Origin: JADZGC01 sp964613485
Lineage (GTDB): Bacteria > Patescibacteriota > Saccharimonadia > CAILAD01 > GCA-016700035
Direction of reading: 5' to 3'
Length of the DNA: 64,000 nucleotides
Assembly (NCBI GenBank): GCA_964613485.1
Contig: CAZTHB010000001.1
Coordinates: forward strand, 1-64,000
In this document: positions 16,989 through 25,852 of the stretch, piece after piece
Position numbering within the stretch: the first letter of the stretch is position 1
Layout of the letters: every line of letters begins with the position of its first letter
Notes under the pieces: model-generated
What the model saw: only the letters and a program-made list of their open reading frames with translations
Told to the model about the DNA's origin: nothing
The model's database searches: none
Position numbers and translations under genes: made by a program

Positions 16989-18460
16989 AGACTTGTCGCT
17001 ATGCGAATTATTTGATCTTGGTCCAAACCATGGTCCCCCTCTATCTTGTACATAATACCATGATTAACCCAGGCCGCCTGATTATTGCTAAAAACGTAAA
17101 TCGTAAGTCCTGAAGCCTGCAGAGCCAGATAGTCAGGTGACTTAGGTAAGATGTATTGTTCGAGTAGCGCCTGTGAGTCCCAGTCGGTTTTCTGTTGAGC
17201 TACAGTCATGGCCTTCTCTTTATTCTGCAGTTTATAAATAAGCGAACCATTAGCTGAAGTCACGTCCCGTGTCACAACCCATCCATTTGGGAGATAGCCT
17301 GGCGCGGCAGCTTCAACACCTGAGCGGACACTGGCGAGCTTCAAGGCAAATGACGGGTAGTTCGACTGCCAGAGATATGCACCCAGCAACACAAAAGCCA
17401 TCGCGCTCATCACTAGTGCCATAGGACGAGCCACCCCACCGGCTGCAGGTTGTTGCGCGACTGCTGGTGCTGCATCTCCAAGCGCAAGTTTGAGTGCATC
17501 GTCACGGCTCATGACCGGCGCAACTTGTGGTGCTGGTTGAGTAGTAACTTGTGGCGTAGAGCTCGTCGGCAAAGCTTGCGTGACAGCTACATTATTAGCA
17601 ACAGCAGCTGGCGCCGGAGCCGATGCGACTGCAGGAGGTGCAATATCGACCATCGACTTAGGTGAAGCGACTGGCGCTGAACTTGGATTAGGTGCCAAAG
17701 CAGGAGCTGAGACCTGAGACATAGCCTGTAATTGCGTATCAGATAAAACGCCTTCCTCCTTACTATCGAGAGACGGAATTTCAGATGCAACTCGCTCTGC
17801 CATCTCAGGCTGCACAGCTGGTGCAGTTGGTACTGGCTGTGTGACAGCCATAGGGGCTGCGGGCTGCGGAGCTGAAGTGAGAGCAGGGGCAGTAACCGGT
17901 GCTTGATTAGTGCTCTGAGCGGGTGACGATGCAGGTACTATAGGTTGCGCTGACGACATCGGTTGAACCGATGATTGTTGAGGAGGTGTAGGTATCGATG
18001 CTTGCGCTACGGGTGGTGCCGGCTGGGCTGCAGCTACTGGCTGCGCCATGGGCACAGGAGCTACAGCGGGCATCGAGGGCTCAGGCTGCGCTACAGGAAG
18101 AGGATTACTAGTCGCTAATGGGGCGGGCGGCTGTGTGGGCGTAGCGGCTGGCTGTACACTTGACGTCGATACTGCAGCTACTGTGGCAGCGGGAGTGGAC
18201 ACAGGTGCGGGGGCCTGACTAGCACCAGCCTGTACTGGTGGCTGGATCGAAACAGGAGCTGGGGTGGGCGGCTGAGGAGCTACCACTGGAGCAGGGGCGG
18301 ACTCTGACTGCTTTGGCGTTTCAGCTAGGCCCACTTTCTCTAGATATGCATTATGTTCCTGTTGATCGGCAGTTTCCCAGGGAGTTCCGCAATTAGCACA
18401 AAACACCTTACCGGCTATGACCACACGATCTTTTTCTTCACAGTCTGGGCATTGCCTCAT
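16985..18460 (-). CDS. Zinc-ribbon membrane protein with long Pro/Ala/Gln linker
   Basis: The 491-residue protein begins with a zinc ribbon (CPDC at 4-7, CANC at 21-24). About 270 residues of Pro/Ala/Gln/Ser low complexity follow, then one membrane helix (about 340-360) and a C-terminal domain of about 120 residues outside the membrane (starting at APGYLPNGW). The tail resembles DUF4367-type extracytoplasmic sensor domains, a weak call. Such architecture suggests a cytoplasmic metal-binding head tethered by a long flexible spacer. CAGGAG lies four bases before the ATG. It is first in an operon with the 111-residue gene. Confidence 0.7.
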   Translation of the reverse strand: MRQCPDCEEKDRVVIAGKVFCANCGTPWETADQQEHNAYLEKVGLAETPKQSESAPAPVVAPQPPTPAPVSIQPPVQAGASQAPAPVSTPAATVAAVSTSSVQPAATPTQPPAPLATSNPLPVAQPEPSMPAVAPVPMAQPVAAAQPAPPVAQASIPTPPQQSSVQPMSSAQPIVPASSPAQSTNQAPVTAPALTSAPQPAAPMAVTQPVPTAPAVQPEMAERVASEIPSLDSKEEGVLSDTQLQAMSQVSAPALAPNPSSAPVASPKSMVDIAPPAVASAPAPAAVANNVAVTQALPTSSTPQVTTQPAPQVAPVMSRDDALKLALGDAAPAVAQQPAAGGVARPMALVMSAMAFVLLGAYLWQSNYPSFALKLASVRSGVEAAAPGYLPNGWVVTRDVTSANGSLIYKLQNKEKAMTVAQQKTDWDSQALLEQYILPKSPDYLALQASGLTIYVFSNNQAAWVNHGIMYKIEGDHGLDQDQIIRIATSL

Positions 18461-18523
18461 ACTACTCCTGTAACACTTATGTTAATCCCATTATGCCAGG
18501 AGTGACCATAAGCGTAAAGTAGT

Positions 18524-19342
18524 TTAGTGCAGCTTTTTATTTCGACCAGTCAGATATACTCGCCACATGAATGGAATAATCGCGGTACTCTTGCGGATAT
18601 CAGCTGGCCTCATCAGAATCCGCCACAGCCATTCGAGACCAACTCGCCGCATCCACTGCGGAGCCCGCTTGAGCGAACCACCCATCTCATCATAATCAAA
18701 TGTCCCACCCTCACCGATCAACACACGCGCAAGCCCACGCTGTCTATTGACCTGCATGAAAACCTCCTGCTTAGGATGTCCAAGTGCAACAAATAATAGA
18801 TCAAGCTTCGTGTCGGCTATGCGTTGTAAGAGCTTTGATTCTGTACGCGGCGCAAAATATCCAGACCATACCCCACCTATTTGCAATAAAGGATAGCGCT
18901 CGAGAAGCGACTGTTCTATGCGCTTAGGATCGCGGCCGCCAAGTACGCCCACCCGCCAACCATTCTGCGCTGCCCTGAGAAGTAATTGATGTGTAGTATC
19001 TACACCTGCACCACGCTCAGGAATAATCCGCGTAAGCCATGCGTCATTACGCATAGATACAAATATACTGCGCAACCAAAGCCATAATGAATGGTTGTCG
19101 TCTGCAAGATATGAAGCTGCCCACTGAGCACTCACCCCGTCTGCAATCACTAAATCGGCGCTGTTGATAGCAGAACGTATAGATTCATCCCGATGAGCTG
19201 ATCGAAAAAAAACGACGTATGGTTTTACATATCGGAAGCTTAAGCGACGCTTACTACTAATTGCTTGATCAATCTGGCTAAGCACCTCTGACTCCTTCAG
19301 CGGATCAAACTCTAGGTCAAGAACATGTACTCGCTGCTTCAT
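18524..19342 (-). CDS. WecG/TagA/CpsF-family glycosyltransferase (GT26)
   Basis: Members transfer ManNAc, ManNAcA or glucose to a lipid-linked sugar during teichoic acid, enterobacterial common antigen or capsule synthesis. The 272 residues include ADLVIADGVS with the catalytic Asp, RVGVLGG, LLFVALGHPKQE and the GEGGTFDYDEMGG loop. It is the last gene of a glycan operon running mreB paralogue, O-antigen-ligase-like, GT4, GT26; the preceding GT4 stop is two bases upstream. The acceptor is not identifiable. Confidence 0.88.
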   Translation of the reverse strand: MKQRVHVLDLEFDPLKESEVLSQIDQAISSKRRLSFRYVKPYVVFFRSAHRDESIRSAINSADLVIADGVSAQWAASYLADDNHSLWLWLRSIFVSMRNDAWLTRIIPERGAGVDTTHQLLLRAAQNGWRVGVLGGRDPKRIEQSLLERYPLLQIGGVWSGYFAPRTESKLLQRIADTKLDLLFVALGHPKQEVFMQVNRQRGLARVLIGEGGTFDYDEMGGSLKRAPQWMRRVGLEWLWRILMRPADIRKSTAIIPFMWRVYLTGRNKKLH

Positions 19343-19344
19343 AT

Positions 19345-20457
19345 TCAGGCCTTATTGCCTCCCACAACAACCTGTAAGCGCTTACGAAATATTGCTGGGC
19401 GGTACTTATCGGCGCGCTTACGCAAAATATCGGTGTTCCAGGTGCGCTTTGTGCACTCCGTCATAGCAGCACGTAATGCCTCGACACTCGGCTGGCTATA
19501 AAATACCCCTGTCTCACCATCCACGACCGTCTCTGCAACACCACCAGCTCGCAACGCGACAACTGGCGTGCCGCAGCCCATTGATTCGACGGGTGCTATA
19601 CCGAAGTCCTCCACTGAGCAAAATAGAAATCCTCGGGCAGCGGAAATTAAGCGCCACTTCTCAGTCTCATCAACCCGTCCACGGAATTCAATCAAATCCG
19701 AGCCATCAGCCAGTTCAGTCAACCGCGCTCGATCAGGGCCATCCCCTACAATAATGAGTCGCTCTTTGCGCTGCAGACAAGCCTGAATCGCTAAGTCAAT
19801 CTGCTTATAAGCACTTAACACTGATACGACTACCCAATAGCCCTGTTTGTCCGCAGCGATCGTCGGCGGCAACTCAACTGGAGGGACTATGACCTTCGAT
19901 GTACGGTGATAAAACTTCTTGATCCGCTCAGCAACGGTCTGACTATTGGCGATAAACTCGCGCTGGTCAGACTGAGATTCATAATAGTCCCATAGCCGCA
20001 ACTTACTCGCAAGATTCGTTATAAAGAGGCGTACGAGCGAATTATGCGTGCGCCGATTCATTGCTTGAGGCCAACTATCCCAGAGCATGCGAGCAGGAGA
20101 ATGACAATATATGATACAGTGCTGCGAAGGCTGCAACGAGATATTCTTCACCCAAGCTGAGGATGCCGCTAATACGATGTCGTACCCGCGCGTATCGAGG
20201 CTCTCTACCGCTCGTCGTACCCATGGTAAAAGCATATGTGGGCGGCGTTTTAAGTAACTAGGGAAACGCTGTAGGATACTCGTTTGTACCTTGCGACCCT
20301 TAAGTCGGCTGCCAAACATTCGTTTGTTATATATCAACGTCGCCACGTCGGCATCGGGGTACATATCAAGGAGCTCGTACAACACCAATTCCGCGCCGCC
20401 ATCCTTAACATTTAGCCAGTCATGAACGATCAGCATACGTTGTTTACGCGCCATCAT
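19345..20457 (-). CDS. Glycosyltransferase family 4
   Basis: A GT-B fold transferase of about 370 residues. The N-terminal motif HDWLNVKDGGAE and the C-terminal EDFGIAPVE (EX7E) motif identify the family, followed by GCGTPVVALRAGG. ATG 20457 (or 20454) just after AAAGGGGG is chosen; a longer frame to 20493 would lack a ribosome site. It overlaps the end of the upstream O-antigen-ligase-like gene by 14 bases, so they are coupled. It probably adds a sugar to the repeat unit of the surface glycan. Confidence 0.88.
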   Translation of the reverse strand: MMARKQRMLIVHDWLNVKDGGAELVLYELLDMYPDADVATLIYNKRMFGSRLKGRKVQTSILQRFPSYLKRRPHMLLPWVRRAVESLDTRGYDIVLAASSAWVKNISLQPSQHCIIYCHSPARMLWDSWPQAMNRRTHNSLVRLFITNLASKLRLWDYYESQSDQREFIANSQTVAERIKKFYHRTSKVIVPPVELPPTIAADKQGYWVVVSVLSAYKQIDLAIQACLQRKERLIIVGDGPDRARLTELADGSDLIEFRGRVDETEKWRLISAARGFLFCSVEDFGIAPVESMGCGTPVVALRAGGVAETVVDGETGVFYSQPSVEALRAAMTECTKRTWNTDILRKRADKYRPAIFRKRLQVVVGGNKA

Positions 20458-21763
20458 GCCCCCTTTCGCGTCCAGCGCCATAACTAAGACCAAACAGAGT
20501 CCAACTCAAAATAGCCAGAGTGGAGTCAGCGTAAGTATGAAGAAACAGATTTGCCAACAATATACCGACCGACCCCGCAAGCAATACTTTCGAAACGCGG
20601 TCGTTGCTTAGCCACCACCGCCTGATCAATTCTATAAGCAACAGCCCAAAAGCCACCACCCCAAACCAACCCAACTCAAGCAGGATTTGTACATACCAAT
20701 TCTCAGCAATACTATAGTTAGCCCCATATTTGCTCGCAGGTCCGGAAGCACCGAAGCCGAGACCCAGCGGATGACGCAGCGCCACGTCCAGACCATTCTG
20801 CCACGCAAACACATGCCCTTCATCCGAGCCTAGGATCATGCCGCTATCCGTCACTTCACCACGGATGAAAAACCGCTGGATGATCGAACCCTCCTGCAAA
20901 GCCAGAGCTCGTATCTGCCCAATTCCAAAGACCGTAGCGAGCAAAGTCGCAAAAGCATACCAGGCTTGATAGATGCGCGGCAAAAATAACCCGAATAATA
21001 CGACCAGCCCTGCAATCAGGCCAAGTAGCGCGCTGCGCGAAAAACTCGTTGCAAGGGCCAAAATCATACCCATACTCAGACCCGCCGCTATAAGTCGATG
21101 GCGGCGCTGCTTGGCAGTAACAGCAAGCGCAACACACCAAACAATCGGCAAGATCAAATACGCCCCAAGTTGATTTGGGCCGCCGAGCGTAGCGAACGAT
21201 CGAGCCATGCTGGCGCCTGCAAACACGCCTTGATAAGGAGTGATGGTTGTACTCGAATAACCTACAGCCTGCAGCCAGGTTGTGGGCACGATAAGAAACT
21301 GCATGATGGCTAGCAACGCCACGATACTAGCGGGGACAATGACAAGGACCCGAAGTCTACGCCAACGTATCTCCCCAGCAAACGGCTGTACAGCAACAAA
21401 TAGCAGCAGTGGCAGAAACGTTGTTTTTATACCTGCAAGTGTTGCGATATCAAAGCGATCGGCCAATAGCGCCCCCACCATCCCGAAGATTGCTATTACA
21501 AGTACCAGCCAATTCGCCGGCTTGTGCAGCCAACCCCAACCATCTCGCAAGCTCTTAAGTAATGCACAAGCTGTCAGCCCAAGAATCACAACCTCTTTCC
21601 AGCTAGCAAATAAGAGCTGAGACCCAAACGCAAAGCCAAGCACTACAACTACGAAGGCATGAAATGGCATCCCGACAAGCAACGTATATATCCCCCCTCG
21701 AGCAACTCGATTAATAAAAGCAGCTAAGGGTGATTCTGAAGTAGATTTTTTACGCTTTGACAT
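20444..21763 (-). CDS. O-antigen ligase/polymerase-like membrane protein (Wzy/WaaL family)
   Basis: A 439-residue polytopic protein with about 11-12 membrane helices and a large periplasm-side loop (about 290-355). This is the layout of the PF04932 family that polymerises or ligates lipid-linked glycans. Arg-rich and Gly-rich stretches such as RSALLGLIAG and HPLGLGFGASGP match the family. The start lies eight bases after the stop of the MreB paralogue. Whether it polymerises or ligates cannot be told from sequence. A cell without LPS would use it for capsule or wall-linked glycan. Confidence 0.8.
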   Translation of the reverse strand: MSKRKKSTSESPLAAFINRVARGGIYTLLVGMPFHAFVVVVLGFAFGSQLLFASWKEVVILGLTACALLKSLRDGWGWLHKPANWLVLVIAIFGMVGALLADRFDIATLAGIKTTFLPLLLFVAVQPFAGEIRWRRLRVLVIVPASIVALLAIMQFLIVPTTWLQAVGYSSTTITPYQGVFAGASMARSFATLGGPNQLGAYLILPIVWCVALAVTAKQRRHRLIAAGLSMGMILALATSFSRSALLGLIAGLVVLFGLFLPRIYQAWYAFATLLATVFGIGQIRALALQEGSIIQRFFIRGEVTDSGMILGSDEGHVFAWQNGLDVALRHPLGLGFGASGPASKYGANYSIAENWYVQILLELGWFGVVAFGLLLIELIRRWWLSNDRVSKVLLAGSVGILLANLFLHTYADSTLAILSWTLFGLSYGAGRERGHDGA

Positions 21764-21771
21764 CTTTCGGC

Positions 21772-22779
21772 CTAGCGATTACTCATTACGCTACGGATAT
21801 AGTCATCGAGATTCTCCAGCGCGATGCCGGTGCCGCGCGCCACTGCCAACATTGGTTCATCAGCCACATACGCCGGCACACCTGTTACTTTCGTCATCAG
21901 CTTATCAATATTGCGCAGAAGCGAACCACCGCCGGTCATTACCATCCCGCGATCAATAATGTCTGAGCTCAGTTCAGGAGGCGTTTGTTCAAGTACTGAT
22001 TTAACTGCCGCAATGATGCCATCAAGCTCATCGCCCATCGCCTGCGTCACCTCATCGCTATCGAGCTTAATTGTCTTCGGCAAGCCCGCAATCATATCTC
22101 GACCACGTATCTGCATCGTGAGCGGCACCTCAAGTGGCAATGCTGAACCTATTTGTTTCTTAATGTCTTCAGCCGTCTGATCACCTATTATCAAGCCATA
22201 TTTACGACGGATATAGTCAGCGATTGCCATGTCGATCTTATTCCCACCAATCCGAACCGAGTTTTGTGCTACGATCCCACCTAGAGACAGAATCGCGACC
22301 TCAGTAGTGCCTCCGCCAATGTCGACGATCAGGTTCCCTGCCGGAGCAGCAATCGGTACACCAGCCCCAATCGCAGCAGCGACAGGTTCACGAATGATGT
22401 GGGCTTTCTTTGCTCCAGCAGCTAAGGCCGCATCAATAACCGCGCGTCGCTCTGTTGACGTTACTCCTGCTGGCACCGAAATCATCAACTCAGGCCGCGC
22501 CAAACGAATCGTACCCGACACTTTATCAATAAAAAACTTCAACATCGCTTGCGTAATTCGATAGTCTGCTATAACGCCTTCGCGGAGTGGGCGGCTAGCA
22601 GTAATAATATCAGGGGTGCGCCCCAACATCTCTTTCGCCTCGTTACCAATCGCAACAATGCGGTTATCATCAACCGATACCGCCACCACACTAGGCTCGT
22701 TGGCAACTATTCCCTTTTTTGGAACGTACACCAAGACATTGGCGGTCCCCAAATCAATCGCAATTCTCTTTCGATGCAT
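21772..22779 (-). CDS. MreB-family actin-like protein (second copy)
   Basis: A 335-residue MreB/Mbl-type filament protein. The phosphate-1 motif IDLGTANVLVYV, phosphate-2 VDIGGGTTEVAIL and adenosine motif VMTGGGSLLRNID are intact, so it should bind ATP and polymerise. It is distinct from the mreB in the elongation operon at 61523. It heads a glycan-synthesis operon, which suggests that it positions surface-polymer enzymes rather than the elongasome. TACAAT (22787-22792) ends seven bases before the ATG, so the message is probably leaderless. Confidence 0.9.
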   Translation of the reverse strand: MHRKRIAIDLGTANVLVYVPKKGIVANEPSVVAVSVDDNRIVAIGNEAKEMLGRTPDIITASRPLREGVIADYRITQAMLKFFIDKVSGTIRLARPELMISVPAGVTSTERRAVIDAALAAGAKKAHIIREPVAAAIGAGVPIAAPAGNLIVDIGGGTTEVAILSLGGIVAQNSVRIGGNKIDMAIADYIRRKYGLIIGDQTAEDIKKQIGSALPLEVPLTMQIRGRDMIAGLPKTIKLDSDEVTQAMGDELDGIIAAVKSVLEQTPPELSSDIIDRGMVMTGGGSLLRNIDKLMTKVTGVPAYVADEPMLAVARGTGIALENLDDYIRSVMSNR

Positions 22780-22875
22780 ATGTACTATTGTACCTGATTT
22801 CTGGATTCACTACAGCTTCGCTACATTAGTGAGTATTTTCGCGATAATTGATTGTATAATAGGGAATAACACGCT

Positions 22876-24351
22876 ATGGCGATCTCTCAATCCACACGAA
22901 ACTTTCTGACCTACTTATTTGGAACGGTCATTGTATTGTTTGGCACCATTTTGCTTGGCGCCTTAGCTACAGGCTGGCAATACGATTTTGCTACCGGTGA
23001 GCTGCGCGAAACTGGACTGATAATTATGAATAGTGAGCCGACAGGTGCAAGCATTTCATTAAATGATTCCTTCATCAAAGATCAGACTCCTTATCGAGCA
23101 ATCAATATGTTGCCAGGAGACTATACAGTAAAGTTTGAAAAAGCTGGACTGAGGCCATGGCTCAAGAAAACCACCGTCGAAGCGGAGCGTGTGAGTTTCG
23201 CTGACTATGCTTGGCTACTGCCCGAACAAATACCATCCCGTCTACGTTATCCTGATAATAAAATAGTTGCCGCTGCCCAAAGTCGTGACCGTAAGCGCTT
23301 TGCATTTGTCGAACTCCTGACAAAAACTAATGCTGCCGGCGAGCCAAGTTCGACTATACCAGCTATTCTATACGCCAGTGACCTCACCCGTGAGCCTCAA
23401 ATCCTGTATGCACCGACTCCAACTGACGAAAACACCACACAAGTCACTTCATTCGATACTCCTACGCTCAACGCAGACGCCAGCTGGCTGCTGGTACGAC
23501 AGACGACAAGCGACAATGCAGTAACATGGCTTGTTATGCCCACTAATCCAAATGATGTCAGCACTCGCCTCATTAACCTCAACCAGTTACTTTCAAGCAA
23601 CCCCAGCTGGGTGGGGTGGTCCGATACTGAGTCAAATGAACTCTTCCTTAACATCAATGGCGCGCTCAAACGCTTCACGCTCAATGACAAGCGACTCGGC
23701 AGCCCTATAGCCGACGGCGTCCAAGCAGCCAAGTGGGACAACAACCGACTCATGACCATAGAAGTGCTTGCTGACGGTCTGCGGTGGCTGCGCATTCGTA
23801 CCAAGGATCAACTGGCAGAACCAGAAACAATCCATCAAGTCCCAACTAGCACCACCTATGCCATGGAATTTTTCACACTACTTGGCAATGACTACGCTGC
23901 TGTTCTACCAGATAGTTCGAAGCAGTTGATCGTGACGCGCAATATTTTTGAAAACCCCAATGCACGTATCACGAGTGTAAGCGGCAAAAATATCAGTAAA
24001 TTCACCGTCAATGCCAGCGGACGCTACATCGTAATGAATGAGCAGGACAGGTTATTTACCATTGACCTAGAGCGGAATAAGCGCTATCGATACGGCACGA
24101 GCCTAGCCGGCTTAAGCGCGTGGGAGTGGATGAATGATCAACACCTTGCCGTAATTACAAAAAACCAACTGCGACTGATCGATTATGACGGTCAAAATAA
24201 CGAGCTTATAAGCAGTATTATGAATACTCAAACACCGATTCTTTTCTGGGAAAATAAGTCGCTACTCGGCTTCGTGCAGCCTGGGGGCAATGAAGCCGCA
24301 CGCCCTCGCCTGACGCACTTCTTCCTTACCCCAGATAAAATACTTGAATAA
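22876..24351 (+). CDS. Membrane-anchored PEGA-domain protein with beta-propeller-like region
   Basis: The 491-residue protein has an N-terminal membrane helix (about 12-35) and a PEGA domain (about 50-120, GLIIMNSEPTGASISLNDS...). A region of about 350 residues with repeated beta-strand patterns follows, resembling WD40/TolB-like propellers. PEGA domains are surface or wall-associated beta modules. It is divergent from the mreB paralogue, with TATAAT at 22855-22860, giving a leader of under ten bases. The function is not known. A terminator follows directly at 24350. Confidence 0.75.
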   Translation: MAISQSTRNFLTYLFGTVIVLFGTILLGALATGWQYDFATGELRETGLIIMNSEPTGASISLNDSFIKDQTPYRAINMLPGDYTVKFEKAGLRPWLKKTTVEAERVSFADYAWLLPEQIPSRLRYPDNKIVAAAQSRDRKRFAFVELLTKTNAAGEPSSTIPAILYASDLTREPQILYAPTPTDENTTQVTSFDTPTLNADASWLLVRQTTSDNAVTWLVMPTNPNDVSTRLINLNQLLSSNPSWVGWSDTESNELFLNINGALKRFTLNDKRLGSPIADGVQAAKWDNNRLMTIEVLADGLRWLRIRTKDQLAEPETIHQVPTSTTYAMEFFTLLGNDYAAVLPDSSKQLIVTRNIFENPNARITSVSGKNISKFTVNASGRYIVMNEQDRLFTIDLERNKRYRYGTSLAGLSAWEWMNDQHLAVITKNQLRLIDYDGQNNELISSIMNTQTPILFWENKSLLGFVQPGGNEAARPRLTHFFLTPDKILE

Positions 24352-24380
24352 AAAATGACTCCACGTATGAAGTCATTTTC
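24350..24380. terminator. Bidirectional terminator between the PEGA gene and tRNA-Leu
   Basis: An 8-bp stem (24355-24362 with 24369-24376, loop ACGTAT) is flanked by six T on the minus strand and TTTTC on the plus strand. It can end both the PEGA gene and tRNA-Leu. Confidence 0.8.
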
Positions 24381-24468
24381 TGGTGCCAGAGGTGGGAATC
24401 GAACCCACACGCGACCAAGTCGCACACGATTTTGAGTCGTGCGTGTCTGCCAGTTCCACCACTCTGGC
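24381..24468 (-). tRNA. tRNA-Leu (anticodon CAA)
   Basis: An 88-nt class II tRNA on the minus strand. It has acceptor GCCAGAG/CTCTGGC, anticodon stem CACGA/TCGTG with loop CTCAAAA (anticodon CAA), a long variable arm, a T arm with GTTCGAT and an encoded CCA (24381-24383). Confidence 0.95.
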
Positions 24469-24530
24469 CAATATGTTATACTAGCCAATCGCTCACTATA
24501 TAAGCCTTAGAGCTTATAGAAGGAGTGCTG

Positions 24531-24551
24531 ATGTATTATAATATGATCTGA
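24531..24551 (+). CDS. Possible six-codon leader peptide before the sortase
   Basis: ATG with AAGGAG five bases upstream opens a six-codon frame (MYYNMI, then TGA). It is in frame with the sortase ATG nine codons later. The sequence also contains TATAAT (24537-24542), which could instead be the sortase promoter. If transcription starts upstream, this would be a uORF allowing re-initiation at the sortase, whose own start has only a weak, badly spaced site. Confidence 0.3.
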   Translation: MYYNMI

Positions 24552-24557
24552 AGGTTT

Positions 24558-25826
24558 ATGCCAGACTCATCAAACCCAACCAACACCCCAAAGCCGCAGA
24601 AACCAGAGCCAACGCTAGAATTTACTGATCTTGTGACTTCGCAGGAACAGTCGGTTGAAGCTACCCAGATAATTCCAACACCAGCCACTCCAGAACAAGT
24701 TGCATACACTGAACTAAGCACGCCTATCGAAAATACAGCGAGCCCCGAACCTGCGCCGCTCCAAGAAGCTGTACAACCAGAACCACAAATCAAGCACCCA
24801 GCACCCGCCGAACCCTCTCCGACTATGGTCGCCAATGTAGATGCGCGTCTTTTCAGAAACCCTCAAGCAGCAGCCATGACATCACATCTCGAAGAATTTG
24901 GCAAAATACCACAACTCGATCATGTTGCCACCGCCCCTGCCTTGCGGCCAAATCTTAACCCTGCATTCGATGTGTTCGCTCTCTACGGAATGAGCCTAGC
25001 ACCCCAACGCACTGCGTCTACCCTGTTCGGCAAACTTGCCCTCACGATGCAACTAGACAAGATATTCTCTGCCCGAAATCGCCGCTACATCGGCGTAAGC
25101 TTGTTTAGCTTTGCTATTTTTCTATTGGTTTTTAATTTTCAAACAATTAGCGTGCAACTTGGCTATTTCCTCAATCCGCCACAACCAACAGCACCGGTTG
25201 CGAGCGAGACTCCCCCCGCATCAACTAATCCAGCATCGCTTGCAGATGCCGCTGAGTCAGCGCCACCCGGCAATATCATCTCTATCCCTAAGATTAAGGT
25301 TGAGAACGTACCAATTATCTTTGAACAATCGATCAGTGAACAAGCTATCCAGAAAGCTCTCGAAAATGGTGTCGTCCACTACGCCGGTACAGCTCTGCCA
25401 GGTGAACGTAGCAATATTGTGATTGTGGGCCATTCCTCAAATGACTGGTGGGAGCCTGGAAATTATAAGTTTATCTTCGCACTCCTCGAGAAACTGACTG
25501 TCGGCGATCAGATACAAGTCAACTACAATCAGAAAAAATATGTCTTTGAGGTCGCTAGCTCAAAAGTCGTTGAGCCAACCGAGATATCGGTTCTACAGCC
25601 AACCTCAGAGCCACAGCTCACCTTGATCACCTGCACCCCACCAGGAACCAGCTGGAAGCGCCTCATTGTCACTGCCAAGCAAATCGCACCACTCCCGAAC
25701 GCGGTATCCCAGCAGGCCACCAACCAGGAATCAACTGAAGCACCAAAACAAGTGGCACTACCGGGTAACGCCCCATCACTATTTGACCAGATCAAGAAAT
25801 GGTTCGGTTGGAGTAACGAATCCTAA
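24558..25826 (+). CDS. Sortase (class D/E-like) with long cytoplasmic N-terminus
   Basis: A transpeptidase that cleaves LPxTG-type signals and links proteins to the cell envelope. The 422 residues comprise a Pro/Glu/Thr-rich cytoplasmic region of about 170 residues, one membrane helix (about 177-197), a short linker and the sortase beta-barrel (about 235-380). The catalytic triad is visible: His292 (VGHS), Cys359 (TLITC) and Arg368 (SWKRL). The long N-terminal tail is unusual for a sortase, which normally starts a few residues before the membrane. Two candidate substrates are in the window: the 54-residue LPVTG protein at 7671 and the LPETG protein at 41546. Confidence 0.9.
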   Translation: MPDSSNPTNTPKPQKPEPTLEFTDLVTSQEQSVEATQIIPTPATPEQVAYTELSTPIENTASPEPAPLQEAVQPEPQIKHPAPAEPSPTMVANVDARLFRNPQAAAMTSHLEEFGKIPQLDHVATAPALRPNLNPAFDVFALYGMSLAPQRTASTLFGKLALTMQLDKIFSARNRRYIGVSLFSFAIFLLVFNFQTISVQLGYFLNPPQPTAPVASETPPASTNPASLADAAESAPPGNIISIPKIKVENVPIIFEQSISEQAIQKALENGVVHYAGTALPGERSNIVIVGHSSNDWWEPGNYKFIFALLEKLTVGDQIQVNYNQKKYVFEVASSKVVEPTEISVLQPTSEPQLTLITCTPPGTSWKRLIVTAKQIAPLPNAVSQQATNQESTEAPKQVALPGNAPSLFDQIKKWFGWSNES

Positions 25827-25852
25827 ACTATACATTGCCTGTTATTTGGGCG

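Noticed and set aside
24228..24488. Minus-strand frame across tRNA-Leu
   Set aside because: It translates the tRNA and overlaps the end of the PEGA gene; no ribosome site.
24531..24560. UGA recoding or read-through before the sortase
   Set aside because: RF2 with an intact SPF motif is encoded in the window and UGA ends several genes in ATGA overlaps, so UGA is a normal stop here.
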